The position numbers and the translations under genes are program-made. This document shows positions 1 to 6,490 of a stretch of DNA of 25,877 nt, one piece after another. The notes beneath the pieces are model-generated. The model was not told the DNA's origin, made no database searches, and worked only from the letters and a program-made list of their open reading frames with translations. The stretch comes from JANNRA01 sp031401035 (GTDB lineage: Bacteria > Desulfobacterota > Binatia > HRBIN30 > CADEER01): contig JANNRA010000097.1 in assembly GCA_031401035.1 (NCBI GenBank), positions 1-25,877 on the forward strand, in the 5' to 3' direction. How positions within the stretch are numbered: the stretch's first letter is position 1; the number at the start of each line of letters is the position of its first letter.

Positions 1-436
1 CCAGCAGCCACGCCAAAGAAGCGCCGCGCAAAACCTCCATGGCGCGTGCGTCGCAGACCACCGAGCTACATGCAAGTCGGACAACCCCGAGCAGCTCCGC
101 GCCCTTGTGCGGCGGTACGGGCGCGTGACTCGCTGGGTCGCCCGCTCGACAATCACGCGGGGTGCCCGCCAGTCACCTGAACCGTCCCGGCTTTGCCGGC
201 GGCTCAATTGGGGCGTAGCGCCCCGGCATCGCGCGGTGTCGGGGCGCTGTCGTTTGGTCCACTGACCTGGTCGAGGACGGCGCGCCGGTGTCCGTTAGCC
301 TTGCGGACCGGATGGTCCGAATCCGACCACCCAATTCCACGAAGGGGTGAAGGGGTGGCCATGAGCGCGACCCATAGCTATCGGAGGAACTGCCAGTAGC
401 GGCAGCGACATGCGCGGCGACCCGAAGGAGGAGCGA
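1..436. other. No confident gene; two adjacent small hairpins
   Basis: No reading frame here is convincing. Frame 1 is open from the edge to a stop at 178-180 and frame 2 to a stop near 262, so the tail of a gene entering from the left cannot be excluded. Two short hairpins sit side by side: CCGGC-TTT-GCCGG (187-199) and GGGGCG-TAG-CGCCCC (210-224). They could be terminators of an upstream gene or leader structure for the gene at 437. The ORF antisense to 437-907 that extends into this stretch looks like a shadow. Confidence 0.4.
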
Positions 437-907
437 ATGAGCGACGGCGGCAAGAACATCGACAAGGCGGCGGATGCCTCGCCTTCCTCGACCACCTCGA
501 CGACCGGGGGCCAGCAGCCGACTCGAACCGCCGCCTCGAAGCTGCGCGGCTTCAAGCGCATTCGAGTCGCCGACACCCAACAGTCGATGATCATTGTTGG
601 GGGGGCGCTCGTACCGGAAGGGCGCGGTTCCCAGACCGACCGCCCCGCTGGAGCCGTGGAGGGAGCCGCCATGGCCGATCAGCGGAAGAAAGCCGCCCTC
701 GACGACACGATGGAGCCGGCGCCTCCGGTTAACTGGGCCGAGGTCTACGAGGACGAGGTCGCCGCTGCCGCAAACGGCATCCTGTTTCAGCCCGGCTACG
801 AGCCCCAGAAGGGCAAGAAGCTGCAGCATGTCATCGACCTCGACCCGCCCGGCCAACCCCACTGGCTCTCGGGGTTGCGCCGGCAGCCGCCGCCCACGAA
901 GAAGTAG
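437..907 (+). CDS. Hypothetical protein, island cargo
   Basis: This 156-aa protein is not recognised. The start at 437 is chosen because AAGGAGGAG at 425-433 is a strong ribosome binding site just upstream; an in-frame ATG at 410 has none. The N-terminus (about 1-45) is polar and rich in Ser, Thr, Asp and Lys, likely disordered. Residues 46-70 (RIRVADTQQSMIIVGGALVP) look like the ordered start, and the C-terminal half is mixed acidic and basic with a Pro- and Lys-rich tail. There is no signal peptide or membrane segment. It converges with the HGG-type gene on the other strand, 8 bp away. A long antisense ORF exists but lacks comparable start signals. Confidence 0.6.
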   Translation: MSDGGKNIDKAADASPSSTTSTTGGQQPTRTAASKLRGFKRIRVADTQQSMIIVGGALVPEGRGSQTDRPAGAVEGAAMADQRKKAALDDTMEPAPPVNWAEVYEDEVAAAANGILFQPGYEPQKGKKLQHVIDLDPPGQPHWLSGLRRQPPPTKK

Positions 908-915
908 AGTCTCGG

Positions 916-1674
916 CTAGCTCCCCGCGCGCGCCTCGGGCCGCCTCGGCTCCAGTCGGGTATCAAGCCCGTTCATCGTCAGCAGCCGTAGCGCATTGACG
1001 AACTCCTGCAGCCGCTCGGGCGGGACGAAGTCCTTGGCCAACTGGGCCATCGCTCCACTGAACGCTAGGGCCGTTGAAACGGAAAACGTTTGGTGGAGCC
1101 TGTCCTCGGTCTTGCCCTCAGTATCGGTCAGCTTGCGGCGCTGCTCGCTGATGCGCTGAATCTTGTTCCACGTTGTCTCGGCTGAGGCGCCCTCCTGCAG
1201 CACGGCGGCGAGGTCGGTGAGCCGCGCGGGCGCCTGCTCGGGCGTGAGGCGCAGCGCGTCCTGATACACGACCAGCGCATTGCCGGCGCGCTCCCAGTCC
1301 GCAGCCGAGTTGGCGCCGAGGCGCGCCAGCAATTCTTCGAGCCTGGCATCGTGTACCGCCAGGAGGTCGCGGAGGGAGATCAGCTCGGGATCGTTGCGTG
1401 CCGCCTCGAACGCTTCGGCGAGCGGGGTGTTGCCGAGGACGCGCGAGTAGCGCCCGTTGCGGAAGTTCCCGTTGGCTACTCCGATGCGCGCGCGCCCGCC
1501 GTGGATCAGGCAGAAGTCACGTCCCTTGAGCGCGGCGTTGCGGCACGCGATGCCCGACCGGCGTAGCCGCCCGCGACACAGGCGGCGGCCTTGCCGGTCC
1601 CAGCGGGCACCCGATGAGGTGTCCACGCGGTCCATGGGGTGTGCGCGGGGGTCGGCAGGGAGGGGGCTGCTCAT
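916..1674 (-). CDS. HGG-motif Cys/His protein, phage-type
   Basis: This 252-aa protein has an N-terminal Cys/His cluster: C33, C44, C55 and H58, with C55 in FCLIHGG, followed by GVANGNFRNGRYSR. Short modules of the form C-x(n)-C..HGG, then a Gly/Asn-rich NG..RNGRYS stretch, are common in phage and prophage proteins, often near small terminase or DNA-packaging genes. I infer a small zinc-binding or nucleic-acid-binding head. The rest (about 85-250) is predicted helical, with Leu/Ala/Glu/Arg heptad-like stretches consistent with coiled coil. The ATG at 1674 is preferred: GAGG lies 5 nt upstream, whereas the alternative GTG at 1680 overlaps that site. Its partner and function are unknown. Confidence 0.6.
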   Translation of the reverse strand: MSSPLPADPRAHPMDRVDTSSGARWDRQGRRLCRGRLRRSGIACRNAALKGRDFCLIHGGRARIGVANGNFRNGRYSRVLGNTPLAEAFEAARNDPELISLRDLLAVHDARLEELLARLGANSAADWERAGNALVVYQDALRLTPEQAPARLTDLAAVLQEGASAETTWNKIQRISEQRRKLTDTEGKTEDRLHQTFSVSTALAFSGAMAQLAKDFVPPERLQEFVNALRLLTMNGLDTRLEPRRPEARAGS

Positions 1675-2149
1675 GGGCACCTCGTCGTGCGGCGAGTGTA
1701 TTCCCGCCGGCGCGTGGTGTCACCCACGGCGACGCCGGGCGCTCGCGCCACCACTTTCGTCGGGCCGACGTGCCACATGAAACAGTTTCCAGGTCGCGTA
1801 CACGGAAACATCGTCTGCGCAGGCGATGCCGCCGACCAAGGCAGCGCAGACAACCCCGGTGCTGAGAGAACAATTCCCTCCTGTTCCGCGCGACTCCATG
1901 CCCTTCGCCTCGGAGTTGTCGAGGGGAACCCCAGGGCGATAGATGCCTCCTGAACGGAGTCCCGGGCATCCCAGGGCAGGCGCCTGACCGGGTCGTGGAG
2001 CAATCGGGCTCCCGCACTTGTCTATGGCCGGCTTTCATGGCTGCTTGAGTTCGATTCTCAAGCCGCGCGGCTAGGCTGATCACCGAAGAGCCGGCACCGT
2101 CCCGGCCTGCCGCGCGGACTCCATTGCGACGGGTGCACAGGACGGGTGC
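1675..2149. other. Intergenic region between divergent genes, no gene seen
   Basis: About 475 bp separate the minus-strand HGG gene from the plus-strand gene at 2150. Several ORFs cross it but none has a ribosome binding site or a plausible protein, so it is probably a divergent promoter region. A 7-bp perfect hairpin, GCTTGAG-TTCGATT-CTCAAGC, lies at 2043-2063 and is followed by the 12-bp palindrome AGCCGCGCGGCT (2061-2072). Confidence 0.45.
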
Positions 2150-3028
2150 ATGGCCACCAGGCGCAAGCGCGGTTCGGCGTCTTCGTCGATTCCTGACGGC
2201 GACTACGTGCATCTGCACGAATTTCGCGAGCGGGTTCTATCTGAGATCGGACTGGGGCTTGCTCGGTTCAAGCCGAAGGCAGGCAAGAGAACCGAATCGG
2301 AGGCGGGCCGCATCGCCCGCGCCGTCCGCAAGAGAGTCCAGAGGGCGGCGGCCATTGACCGGCTCGACGCAGGCGGCGCCGGAACGGAGGGCGAACGCGG
2401 CCAACTGGTCCAGGACTACATCGACGCAGTCGTAGAATACTTAGCTGCGACGAGGCGCCCCGACTCGCAAGTCCGCGACCAGGAAGATGACGAGCTGACG
2501 ATTCCCGATATGGACGTGGAGGGATGGATAGAAATGACCGCGCGCCCCTTGTTGGACCTGGCGCGTGCCCCCGCAACGGATGCAGCCGAGCGCCGAGTCG
2601 CCGACCTCTGGCTGAGCTCGCTCCTGGAATCGCTGATTGGCGACGAGGCACCCTCGCGGTCGCTCCGCACGCAAATGGTTGTGGTGGGCGCGAGGGGCGG
2701 GCATGGGGGACTAGGGAAATCCAAACGACCCCACAGCGCGCTGATCCGGCGTGCCGTGTCGCTGATCCGACGAAGCTCGGTCGAGGTGAAACCAGCTCTT
2801 GTGCGCCAAGTGCTCAAGAGACACTGGCAGCCGTTAGCCCATGAACTGGGCGACCCACTGCGCGAAATTGTCAGCGTCAACGTCCCGCCTGGTGGCGGCC
2901 TGGAGATCGAGTACACCGCCGAGTGGGCGGTGAAGCATCTTCGCAAGGACACCCGCTTCGTTGAGCTAAGCGCCAAGGCGCTGGAGCAGGCGATTAAACG
3001 GGCGCTGGAGGCCGCTGAGAACGGATAG
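2150..3028 (+). CDS. Hypothetical protein, island cargo
   Basis: This 292-aa soluble protein matches no family I can name. The first 20 residues are basic. Residues 21-75 contain an Arg/Lys-rich helical stretch (RIARAVRKRVQRAAA) that could contact nucleic acid. An acidic segment follows around 105-125 (DQEDDELTIPDMDVEG). The C-terminal third carries Arg/Lys-rich helices and a short beta-like segment (GGGLEIEYTAEW). No signal peptide or transmembrane helix is seen. The gene ends 39 bp before the HTH gene that opens the coupled replication operon, so it may be co-transcribed, though an inverted repeat in the gap suggests a separate control point. The ribosome binding site is weak (ACGGGT), so the start is uncertain. 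Confidence 0.6.
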   Translation: MATRRKRGSASSSIPDGDYVHLHEFRERVLSEIGLGLARFKPKAGKRTESEAGRIARAVRKRVQRAAAIDRLDAGGAGTEGERGQLVQDYIDAVVEYLAATRRPDSQVRDQEDDELTIPDMDVEGWIEMTARPLLDLARAPATDAAERRVADLWLSSLLESLIGDEAPSRSLRTQMVVVGARGGHGGLGKSKRPHSALIRRAVSLIRRSSVEVKPALVRQVLKRHWQPLAHELGDPLREIVSVNVPPGGGLEIEYTAEWAVKHLRKDTRFVELSAKALEQAIKRALEAAENG

Positions 3029-3052
3029 CGGCTATCTGTTGGGGGGCTGTTG

Positions 3053-3077
3053 GTACCATCGGTGTGAATGGTGGTAC
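3053..3077. promoter_or_regulatory. Inverted repeat spanning the start codon of the operon's first gene
   Basis: GTACCATC (3053-3060) and GGTGGTAC (3070-3077) form an imperfect inverted repeat (7 of 8 positions) with a 9-nt centre. The ATG at 3068 lies partly in the right arm. It could be an operator for the HTH protein encoded immediately downstream, or an RNA hairpin limiting initiation. No strong ribosome binding site precedes this ATG. Confidence 0.4.
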
Positions 3078-3277
3078 TTGTTCGAAGCTATCTAACGTGC
3101 AGCGAAGCGGGTCGTCTCGCTGATCCCCCGCTGACTCCATCAGCCATTCGCGCGGCTGTCGCGCGGGGGCAGTTGCGCGTTGCCGCCACGACGGCGACCG
3201 GCACTCGCCTCTTCGAGCGCGCCGAAGTGGAGCGATACCTCGCCGCGCGCGCGCAGCGCCGGGGGGCCGCGACATGA
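3068..3277 (+). CDS. Small helix-turn-helix DNA-binding protein
   Basis: This 69-aa protein has the size and pattern of excisionase/MerR-type winged helix domains: an opening strand (YLTCSEAGRLA), a helix-turn-helix core (PPLTPSAIRAAVARGQLRVA), a wing (TATGTRLFERAEVERYLAAR) and a short basic tail. The phrase RLFERAEVERYL is typical of excisionase-like proteins, where a conserved strand precedes the final helix. Its stop overlaps the next start (ATGA at 3274), so it opens the coupled operon that carries the primase and helicase. It may be the repressor of the operon, an initiator that binds the downstream repeats, or a recombination directionality factor; sequence alone does not decide. Confidence 0.65.
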   Translation: MVVLVRSYLTCSEAGRLADPPLTPSAIRAAVARGQLRVAATTATGTRLFERAEVERYLAARAQRRGAAT

Positions 3278-3432
3278 AGCCGGCGTCGATGCCTCGCACC
3301 GCGCCGGGCCAGAAGGGCGAGCTGTTCCCGACGATGACCGCGCCGTCGCGCAAATCCCTGCGCCGCCGTCCGCAACGCGGCGTCCCACGACAGGTACCAG
3401 CGGCCTGGCAGAAGGGGGGGGCGAGCCAATGA
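3274..3432 (+). CDS. Small basic protein coupled to the primase gene
   Basis: This 52-aa ORF starts with an ATG overlapping the stop of the HTH gene (ATGA, 3274-3277) and ends with a TGA overlapping the primase start (ATGA, 3429-3432). The double 4-nt coupling is the main evidence that it is translated. The product is basic (KSLRRRPQR in the middle) and Pro-rich, with no signal peptide or membrane segment. It may be a DNA-binding or primase-accessory peptide, or it may only keep ribosomes moving between two functional genes. I recognise no family. Confidence 0.5.
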   Translation: MKPASMPRTAPGQKGELFPTMTAPSRKSLRRRPQRGVPRQVPAAWQKGGASQ

Positions 3433-4073
3433 GCCTTCCTGGCCATGCGCTGCGCCGGATCGACCTCGACCGCCTGCGCGAGGCGGTGACCGTCGCCGAG
3501 GTGCTGTGTCATTTCGGCGATGACCTGCGCGCCGAACGCGGGCGCACGCGCTGCCCCGTCCACGACGGCCAGAACCCCACCTCGCTCTCGTTCGACGCGC
3601 GCCGGTGGCACTGCTTTTCGTGCGGGGCCGGCGGCGACGTATTCGACCTGGTCCAGGCGCTGCTGCACTGCACCTTCCCCGAGGCGATTGCCCACGCTGC
3701 GCGCCTGGCCGGGTTTTCGACGGGGCGGCTGCCCACGGTCGATCCGGTCGAGGTCGAGCGCCGGGCCAAGATTCAGCGCCGCCGTGAGGCGCTTCGACGC
3801 TGGCGGGGCCAGCGCCTCAGCGAGTGGCTGACCCTGATTGGCAATCTCGACCGCGAGGCGCAGCGGCTCGGCGCGCACTACATGGCTCGCGCCCGAGATG
3901 CGCACGACCCCGATGGTGCCGGCTGGCGGTTACTCGCGTCCCTCCACGCGGACCTTGAGACTGCCGAGCTGATGGCGGGGGCGCTCTCGCCGCACGACGA
4001 GGAGGAATGGGCACAGACGTGGCTGGCCGAGCAGCGGCACCAGGTGCCAACCCCCCAGGAGTTGTGGCTGTGA
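3429..4073 (+). CDS. CHC2 zinc-finger primase-like protein (no TOPRIM domain)
   Basis: This 214-aa protein carries the DnaG-type CHC2 zinc finger: C42, H45, C62 and C65 in RCPVHDGQNPTSL and WHCFSCGAGGDVFDLV, followed by the usual helical segment (PEAIAHAARLAG, to about residue 95). Upstream, IDLDRLREAVTVAEVL matches the short helix before the finger in DnaG-like primases. DnaG also needs an RNA-polymerase/TOPRIM domain, which is absent; residues 100-214 are helical and charged. It may therefore be a template-recognition subunit or a divergent primase. Its stop overlaps the next start by one base (TGATG at 4071-4075), pairing it with the RepA-like ATPase. A longer in-frame ORF extends upstream, but the start at 3429 is fixed by the ATGA overlap. 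Confidence 0.8.
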   Translation: MSLPGHALRRIDLDRLREAVTVAEVLCHFGDDLRAERGRTRCPVHDGQNPTSLSFDARRWHCFSCGAGGDVFDLVQALLHCTFPEAIAHAARLAGFSTGRLPTVDPVEVERRAKIQRRREALRRWRGQRLSEWLTLIGNLDREAQRLGAHYMARARDAHDPDGAGWRLLASLHADLETAELMAGALSPHDEEEWAQTWLAEQRHQVPTPQELWL

Positions 4074-5383
4074 TGTCGATAGAGGGCACCGACTTTGATC
4101 CTCTCGACCCGCAGGTACTTGCTGAGGCGGCGCGGCACGAGACGGAGGAGCGCGCCGCGATGCGTGACGAGTATCCCGACGCTGACGGCAAAGACGCGGC
4201 ACAGAAACTGCGAATCTATCCCCGCCTCACCCGTGCGGAGATGGCGAACCAGACCGTCGAGTTCCTGTGCCCGCGTGCCCGCTTCCTACCGCGCGGCGTC
4301 GCCACCCTGGTGACCTCAGCCGGCGGCGTGGGCAAGAGCCGGTTCTTTCTGCAGCTCGCCGAGGCGCTTGCCACCGGCGCCACGCCGTTCGGTTGCGAGT
4401 ACCTCACACCGGATCGTCCACAGGTCGTGCTCTACATCGGCGCCGAGGACCGCGCCCCGTTCTTCCATTCGCTCGCCACACCGCTGCTTGGCAGTGACGA
4501 TGCGACGCTCTCGTTCGACGTACTCCTGCTGCCGGAGGTACGCCCCGGTTTCACGCTCTCGCGATCCACGGTGCGCGAGCTAGGCGCGTTTCTGAGCGAC
4601 CATCGTGACCAGCAGGGCGGGCTCGACCTAGTCATCCTCGACCCGATGGTGGCGATCATCGGAACCGAGTACGCGGATATGATCAAGAACCCTTTGGTCA
4701 GCCGCGCCTTCTTCAACGACTGCTTGCAGCCGCTGTTCGCCGGCCACGACTTCGCGCTGCTGACCGGTAACCACGATTCCAAGAACGGCGCCGCCGTCAC
4801 CGGCAGCGCGGATCAACAGAACAGCGCCAGGGCCGTGCTGCAGTTCACCAGCGCTGACCCAAAGGGCGACGGCACTTTGCCGGTCGTCGGGGAACGGATC
4901 AAAGACAACTGCGGCTTTCGTTTCCGAAAGTTCGCGCTCGTCCGCGACCCCGAGACCTTGCTGCTGACGTGGGACGGAGCCGCGTCCACCTACGCGTACG
5001 GGGCACCGGATTCGGTGACGGCGCGGCAGTCGGCGACCCCGCCGCGCGACCCCACGGCTGTCCGCCGGTACCTGGCTCGTCAGGCAGCGCGGCTCCTACA
5101 GCCCACCGAGGCGCCCGAATCCAAGAGGGCGAAGAGCAGCGTCGAAGCCCTGCTGGTCGCCGAGGCGGCAAGAGACGGACTGGGGAAGGCCAAGATGACA
5201 GTCCGTTCATTTCTCGACGGCTTCTGCGAGTTCGAACGCCGGAAGGACCGCAGAACCTGGCGCCATGTGCTCGTCGGAGTCCGCAACCCCGACGCCGCGA
5301 TAGACGAGCACGACGACTTCATAGCGGGCCGTGCCGCGTGCGTGGATACCGGCCACGGTCCCAATGAGGGGGACGCCGAATGA
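4073..5383 (+). CDS. RepA-like hexameric ATPase / putative replicative helicase
   Basis: This 436-aa protein has a RecA-fold ATPase domain of the RSF1010 RepA / AAA_25 kind. Walker A is TSAGGVGKS (81-89), with VLYIGAED (119-126) after it. Walker B is LDLVILDP (185-191). A sensor-like LLTGNHDSKNG (229-239) corresponds to the HxxK region of the family, and GSADQQNSARA (244-254) follows. Such proteins form ring helicases that unwind plasmid or phage origins. The N-terminal 60 residues and the C-terminal 120 are charged and not assigned. It overlaps the primase-like gene by one base and the repeat-bearing ORF by four (ATGA at 5380), so primase, helicase and repeats are contiguous. It might instead be a regulatory AAA_25 ATPase, but context favours replication. 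Confidence 0.8.
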   Translation: MSIEGTDFDPLDPQVLAEAARHETEERAAMRDEYPDADGKDAAQKLRIYPRLTRAEMANQTVEFLCPRARFLPRGVATLVTSAGGVGKSRFFLQLAEALATGATPFGCEYLTPDRPQVVLYIGAEDRAPFFHSLATPLLGSDDATLSFDVLLLPEVRPGFTLSRSTVRELGAFLSDHRDQQGGLDLVILDPMVAIIGTEYADMIKNPLVSRAFFNDCLQPLFAGHDFALLTGNHDSKNGAAVTGSADQQNSARAVLQFTSADPKGDGTLPVVGERIKDNCGFRFRKFALVRDPETLLLTWDGAASTYAYGAPDSVTARQSATPPRDPTAVRRYLARQAARLLQPTEAPESKRAKSSVEALLVAEAARDGLGKAKMTVRSFLDGFCEFERRKDRRTWRHVLVGVRNPDAAIDEHDDFIAGRAACVDTGHGPNEGDAE

Positions 5384-5727
5384 CGCTGCGCCGACGGCGC
5401 GCTGACGCTGCGCCGACGCTGCGCCGGGACGTGGGCCGGTGTCGAGTTGACGCTGCGCCGGGACGCTGCGCCCGACGCTGCGCCCCTATAACTCTGGCGC
5501 ACCGTCGCACCGTCGTCGTTGACGCTGCGCCAGGACGCTGCGCCGACGACTTCGCCACGAACCGGCTCGGACCCGAGGATAGGCACACGGCAGGGAGTTT
5601 CGCTTCGCTCCCTGCCTGTGTGTGCCGATCCTCATCCGGCCCCGTGCTGGGCGGACCGGACACAGCCCCCCTCACCGCCGTCTGCACCGCCCCCGCCCAA
5701 GTGAACATCGAGGGGGGCACCCAATGA
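5380..5727 (+). CDS. Repeat-bearing ORF of uncertain coding status
   Basis: A 115-aa ORF begins in an ATGA overlap with the helicase gene and ends in an ATGA overlap with the next gene (5724), which argues that ribosomes cross it. The product is odd: the first 60 residues are Arg/Ala/Cys-rich, with DAAPGRCA twice, and the rest is Ser/Pro-rich with no recognisable fold. Its first half is eight copies of GACGCTGCGCC lying in all three codon phases, and its middle is a large hairpin, so the DNA appears selected for sequence and structure rather than for protein. It is best read as an origin-like region that keeps an open frame to preserve coupling. A small Cys-rich protein is the alternative. 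Confidence 0.45.
   Translation: MTLRRRRADAAPTLRRDVGRCRVDAAPGRCARRCAPITLAHRRTVVVDAAPGRCADDFATNRLGPEDRHTAGSFASLPACVCRSSSGPVLGGPDTAPLTAVCTAPAQVNIEGGTQ
5382..5544 (+). repeat. Iteron-like direct repeats, 8 exact copies of GACGCTGCGCC
   Basis: Exact 11-bp copies start at 5382, 5404, 5415, 5449, 5462, 5474, 5521 and 5534. Start-to-start spacings are 22, 11, 34, 13, 12, 47 and 13 bp, near multiples of 11-12 bp, so most copies face roughly the same side of the helix. Two larger units sharing TTGACGCTGCGCC plus a second copy 13 bp on recur 72 bp apart (5448 and 5520). Their position after a primase/helicase pair resembles iterons of plasmid origins. Initiator and origin function are inferred. Confidence 0.7.
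5575..5633. other. Large imperfect hairpin beside the iterons
   Basis: The left arm is GAGGAT (5575-5580), a mismatch, GGCACAC (5582-5588) and GGCAGGGAG (5589-5597). The loop is TTTCGCTTCG. The right arm is CTCCCTGCC (5608-5616), a 3-nt bulge TGT, GTGTGCC (5620-5626), a mismatch, and ATCCTC (5628-5633), giving 22 base pairs in all. There is no T-tract, and it lies inside an operon, so a simple terminator is unlikely. A single-strand initiation hairpin or cruciform at an origin fits the context; an attenuator is possible. Confidence 0.65.
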
Positions 5728-5909
5728 ATCGGGCGTCGGCCCCATCGCAGGCGCTGCTGCTGCACTGCCCCCGCTGCGGCCAGGCGTTCGCCGAGATGAT
5801 CGCCCTGATCGAGCATCCCTGCGCCGGCAGCCCGAGCACGACGCCGGTGAAGCGCTCCACGCCCGCCCGCGATCCGAGACGCCCGGCGGCGGTAAGGGGG
5901 CGGCCGTGA
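5724..5909 (+). CDS. Small zinc-finger-like protein
   Basis: This 61-aa protein has one Cys/His finger-like motif, CPRCGQAFAEMIALIEHPC, fitting a C-x2-C-x(n)-H-x-C or C2H2-like zinc site, followed by a basic tail (STPARDPRRPAAVRGRP) suited to nucleic acid contact. It starts in an ATGA overlap with the repeat-bearing ORF, with AGGGGGG upstream, and its stop overlaps the next start (GTGA at 5906). Small single-finger proteins are common accessory genes of plasmids and phage satellites. The specific role is unknown. The length and coupling make it likely real despite its size. Confidence 0.6.
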   Translation: MNRASAPSQALLLHCPRCGQAFAEMIALIEHPCAGSPSTTPVKRSTPARDPRRPAAVRGRP

Positions 5910-6124
5910 CCGCCTCCGAGCGCCTGCACTGCGTCGCCCGCGATCTCGGGGCCGACGAACTGGCGGTCCTCTGTCTGGTCGCCGAGCGCCTGAAGATCGG
6001 CGCCGGGCGCTACGGCGCGTTTCAGGTCGCCGGCGACCGGCGTGACTTCAGGATCGAGGCGCTAGAAGAAGCCGCCGACGGGCTGGTGTACGCGGCGGTG
6101 GCGCTGATGCGGGGCGGGCGATGA
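5906..6124 (+). CDS. Small acidic hypothetical protein
   Basis: This 72-aa protein starts at a GTG overlapping the previous stop (GTGA) and ends overlapping the next start (ATGA at 6121). It is mostly helical with a central turn (LKIGAGRYGAFQVAGDRRDF) and a C-terminal helix (RIEALEEAADGLVYAAVALMRGGR). The pattern 'LGxGRxxYGxF ... D.R.w..EalEEl.DalvYlaa.ll' is seen in many small phage-encoded proteins of unknown function, and this one fits it. No catalytic motif, signal or membrane segment is seen. Confidence 0.65.
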   Translation: MTASERLHCVARDLGADELAVLCLVAERLKIGAGRYGAFQVAGDRRDFRIEALEEAADGLVYAAVALMRGGR

Positions 6125-6480
6125 GGGCTGCGACGGCACGGCGCGTCTCTGCCCTCCCCTCCCTCGACGACATCGTTGCCGATCCCGGTGTCGCCGAATC
6201 GCTGTCGGACGCGGAGGTCGCCACGCTGCTTGTGCGTGCGCTAGCGGTACAGGGCGCGCTGCAAGCCCGCGTGCTGCGTCGAGCCGTCCTCGACGCCGCA
6301 GCATTGCGCGGCCGGGAGCGGATGCTTACCACCACCCAGGTCGCTGAACGGCTGGAGCGTTCCGTGTCTTGGGTGGAGAAGAACTTGGACGCCTTGCCCC
6401 CCCGGCGTTCGCTGGCGGGTTCCCCCGGCTGGCGGGAAGCAGACATCGACGAGTGGATTCGGAACGCGGCCAGGTACTAG
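6121..6480 (+). CDS. Excisionase/AlpA-like helix-turn-helix protein
   Basis: This 119-aa protein has a C-terminal DNA-binding domain of the MerR/excisionase (helix-turn-helix 17) type. RMLTTTQVAERLERSVSWVEKN (67-88) is the helix-turn-helix; LPPRRSLAGSPGWREADIDEWI (92-113) is the wing and closing helix with the typical 'W...DIDEWI' ending. Residues 1-65 form a separate helical region. It lies 10 bp upstream of the integrase gene, the usual place for a recombination directionality factor that helps excision and may repress the integrase. It starts in an ATGA overlap, so it belongs to the coupled operon. A purely transcriptional role is the alternative. Confidence 0.7.
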   Translation: MRAATARRVSALPSLDDIVADPGVAESLSDAEVATLLVRALAVQGALQARVLRRAVLDAAALRGRERMLTTTQVAERLERSVSWVEKNLDALPPRRSLAGSPGWREADIDEWIRNAARY

Positions 6481-6490
6481 GAGAAGGTTC

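Noticed and set aside
1..400. Left attachment copy of the tRNA-Leu 3' end
   Set aside because: No match to the T-arm and acceptor sequence was found here; the element's left end seems to lie outside the window.
173..862. Long minus-strand ORF opposite the 437-907 gene
   Set aside because: It has no good start signals. The plus-strand ORF has a strong ribosome binding site and a more plausible protein.
5382..5544. CRISPR array
   Set aside because: The repeats are only 11 bp, spacing varies from 11 to 47 bp, there are no unique spacers of uniform length and no cas genes.
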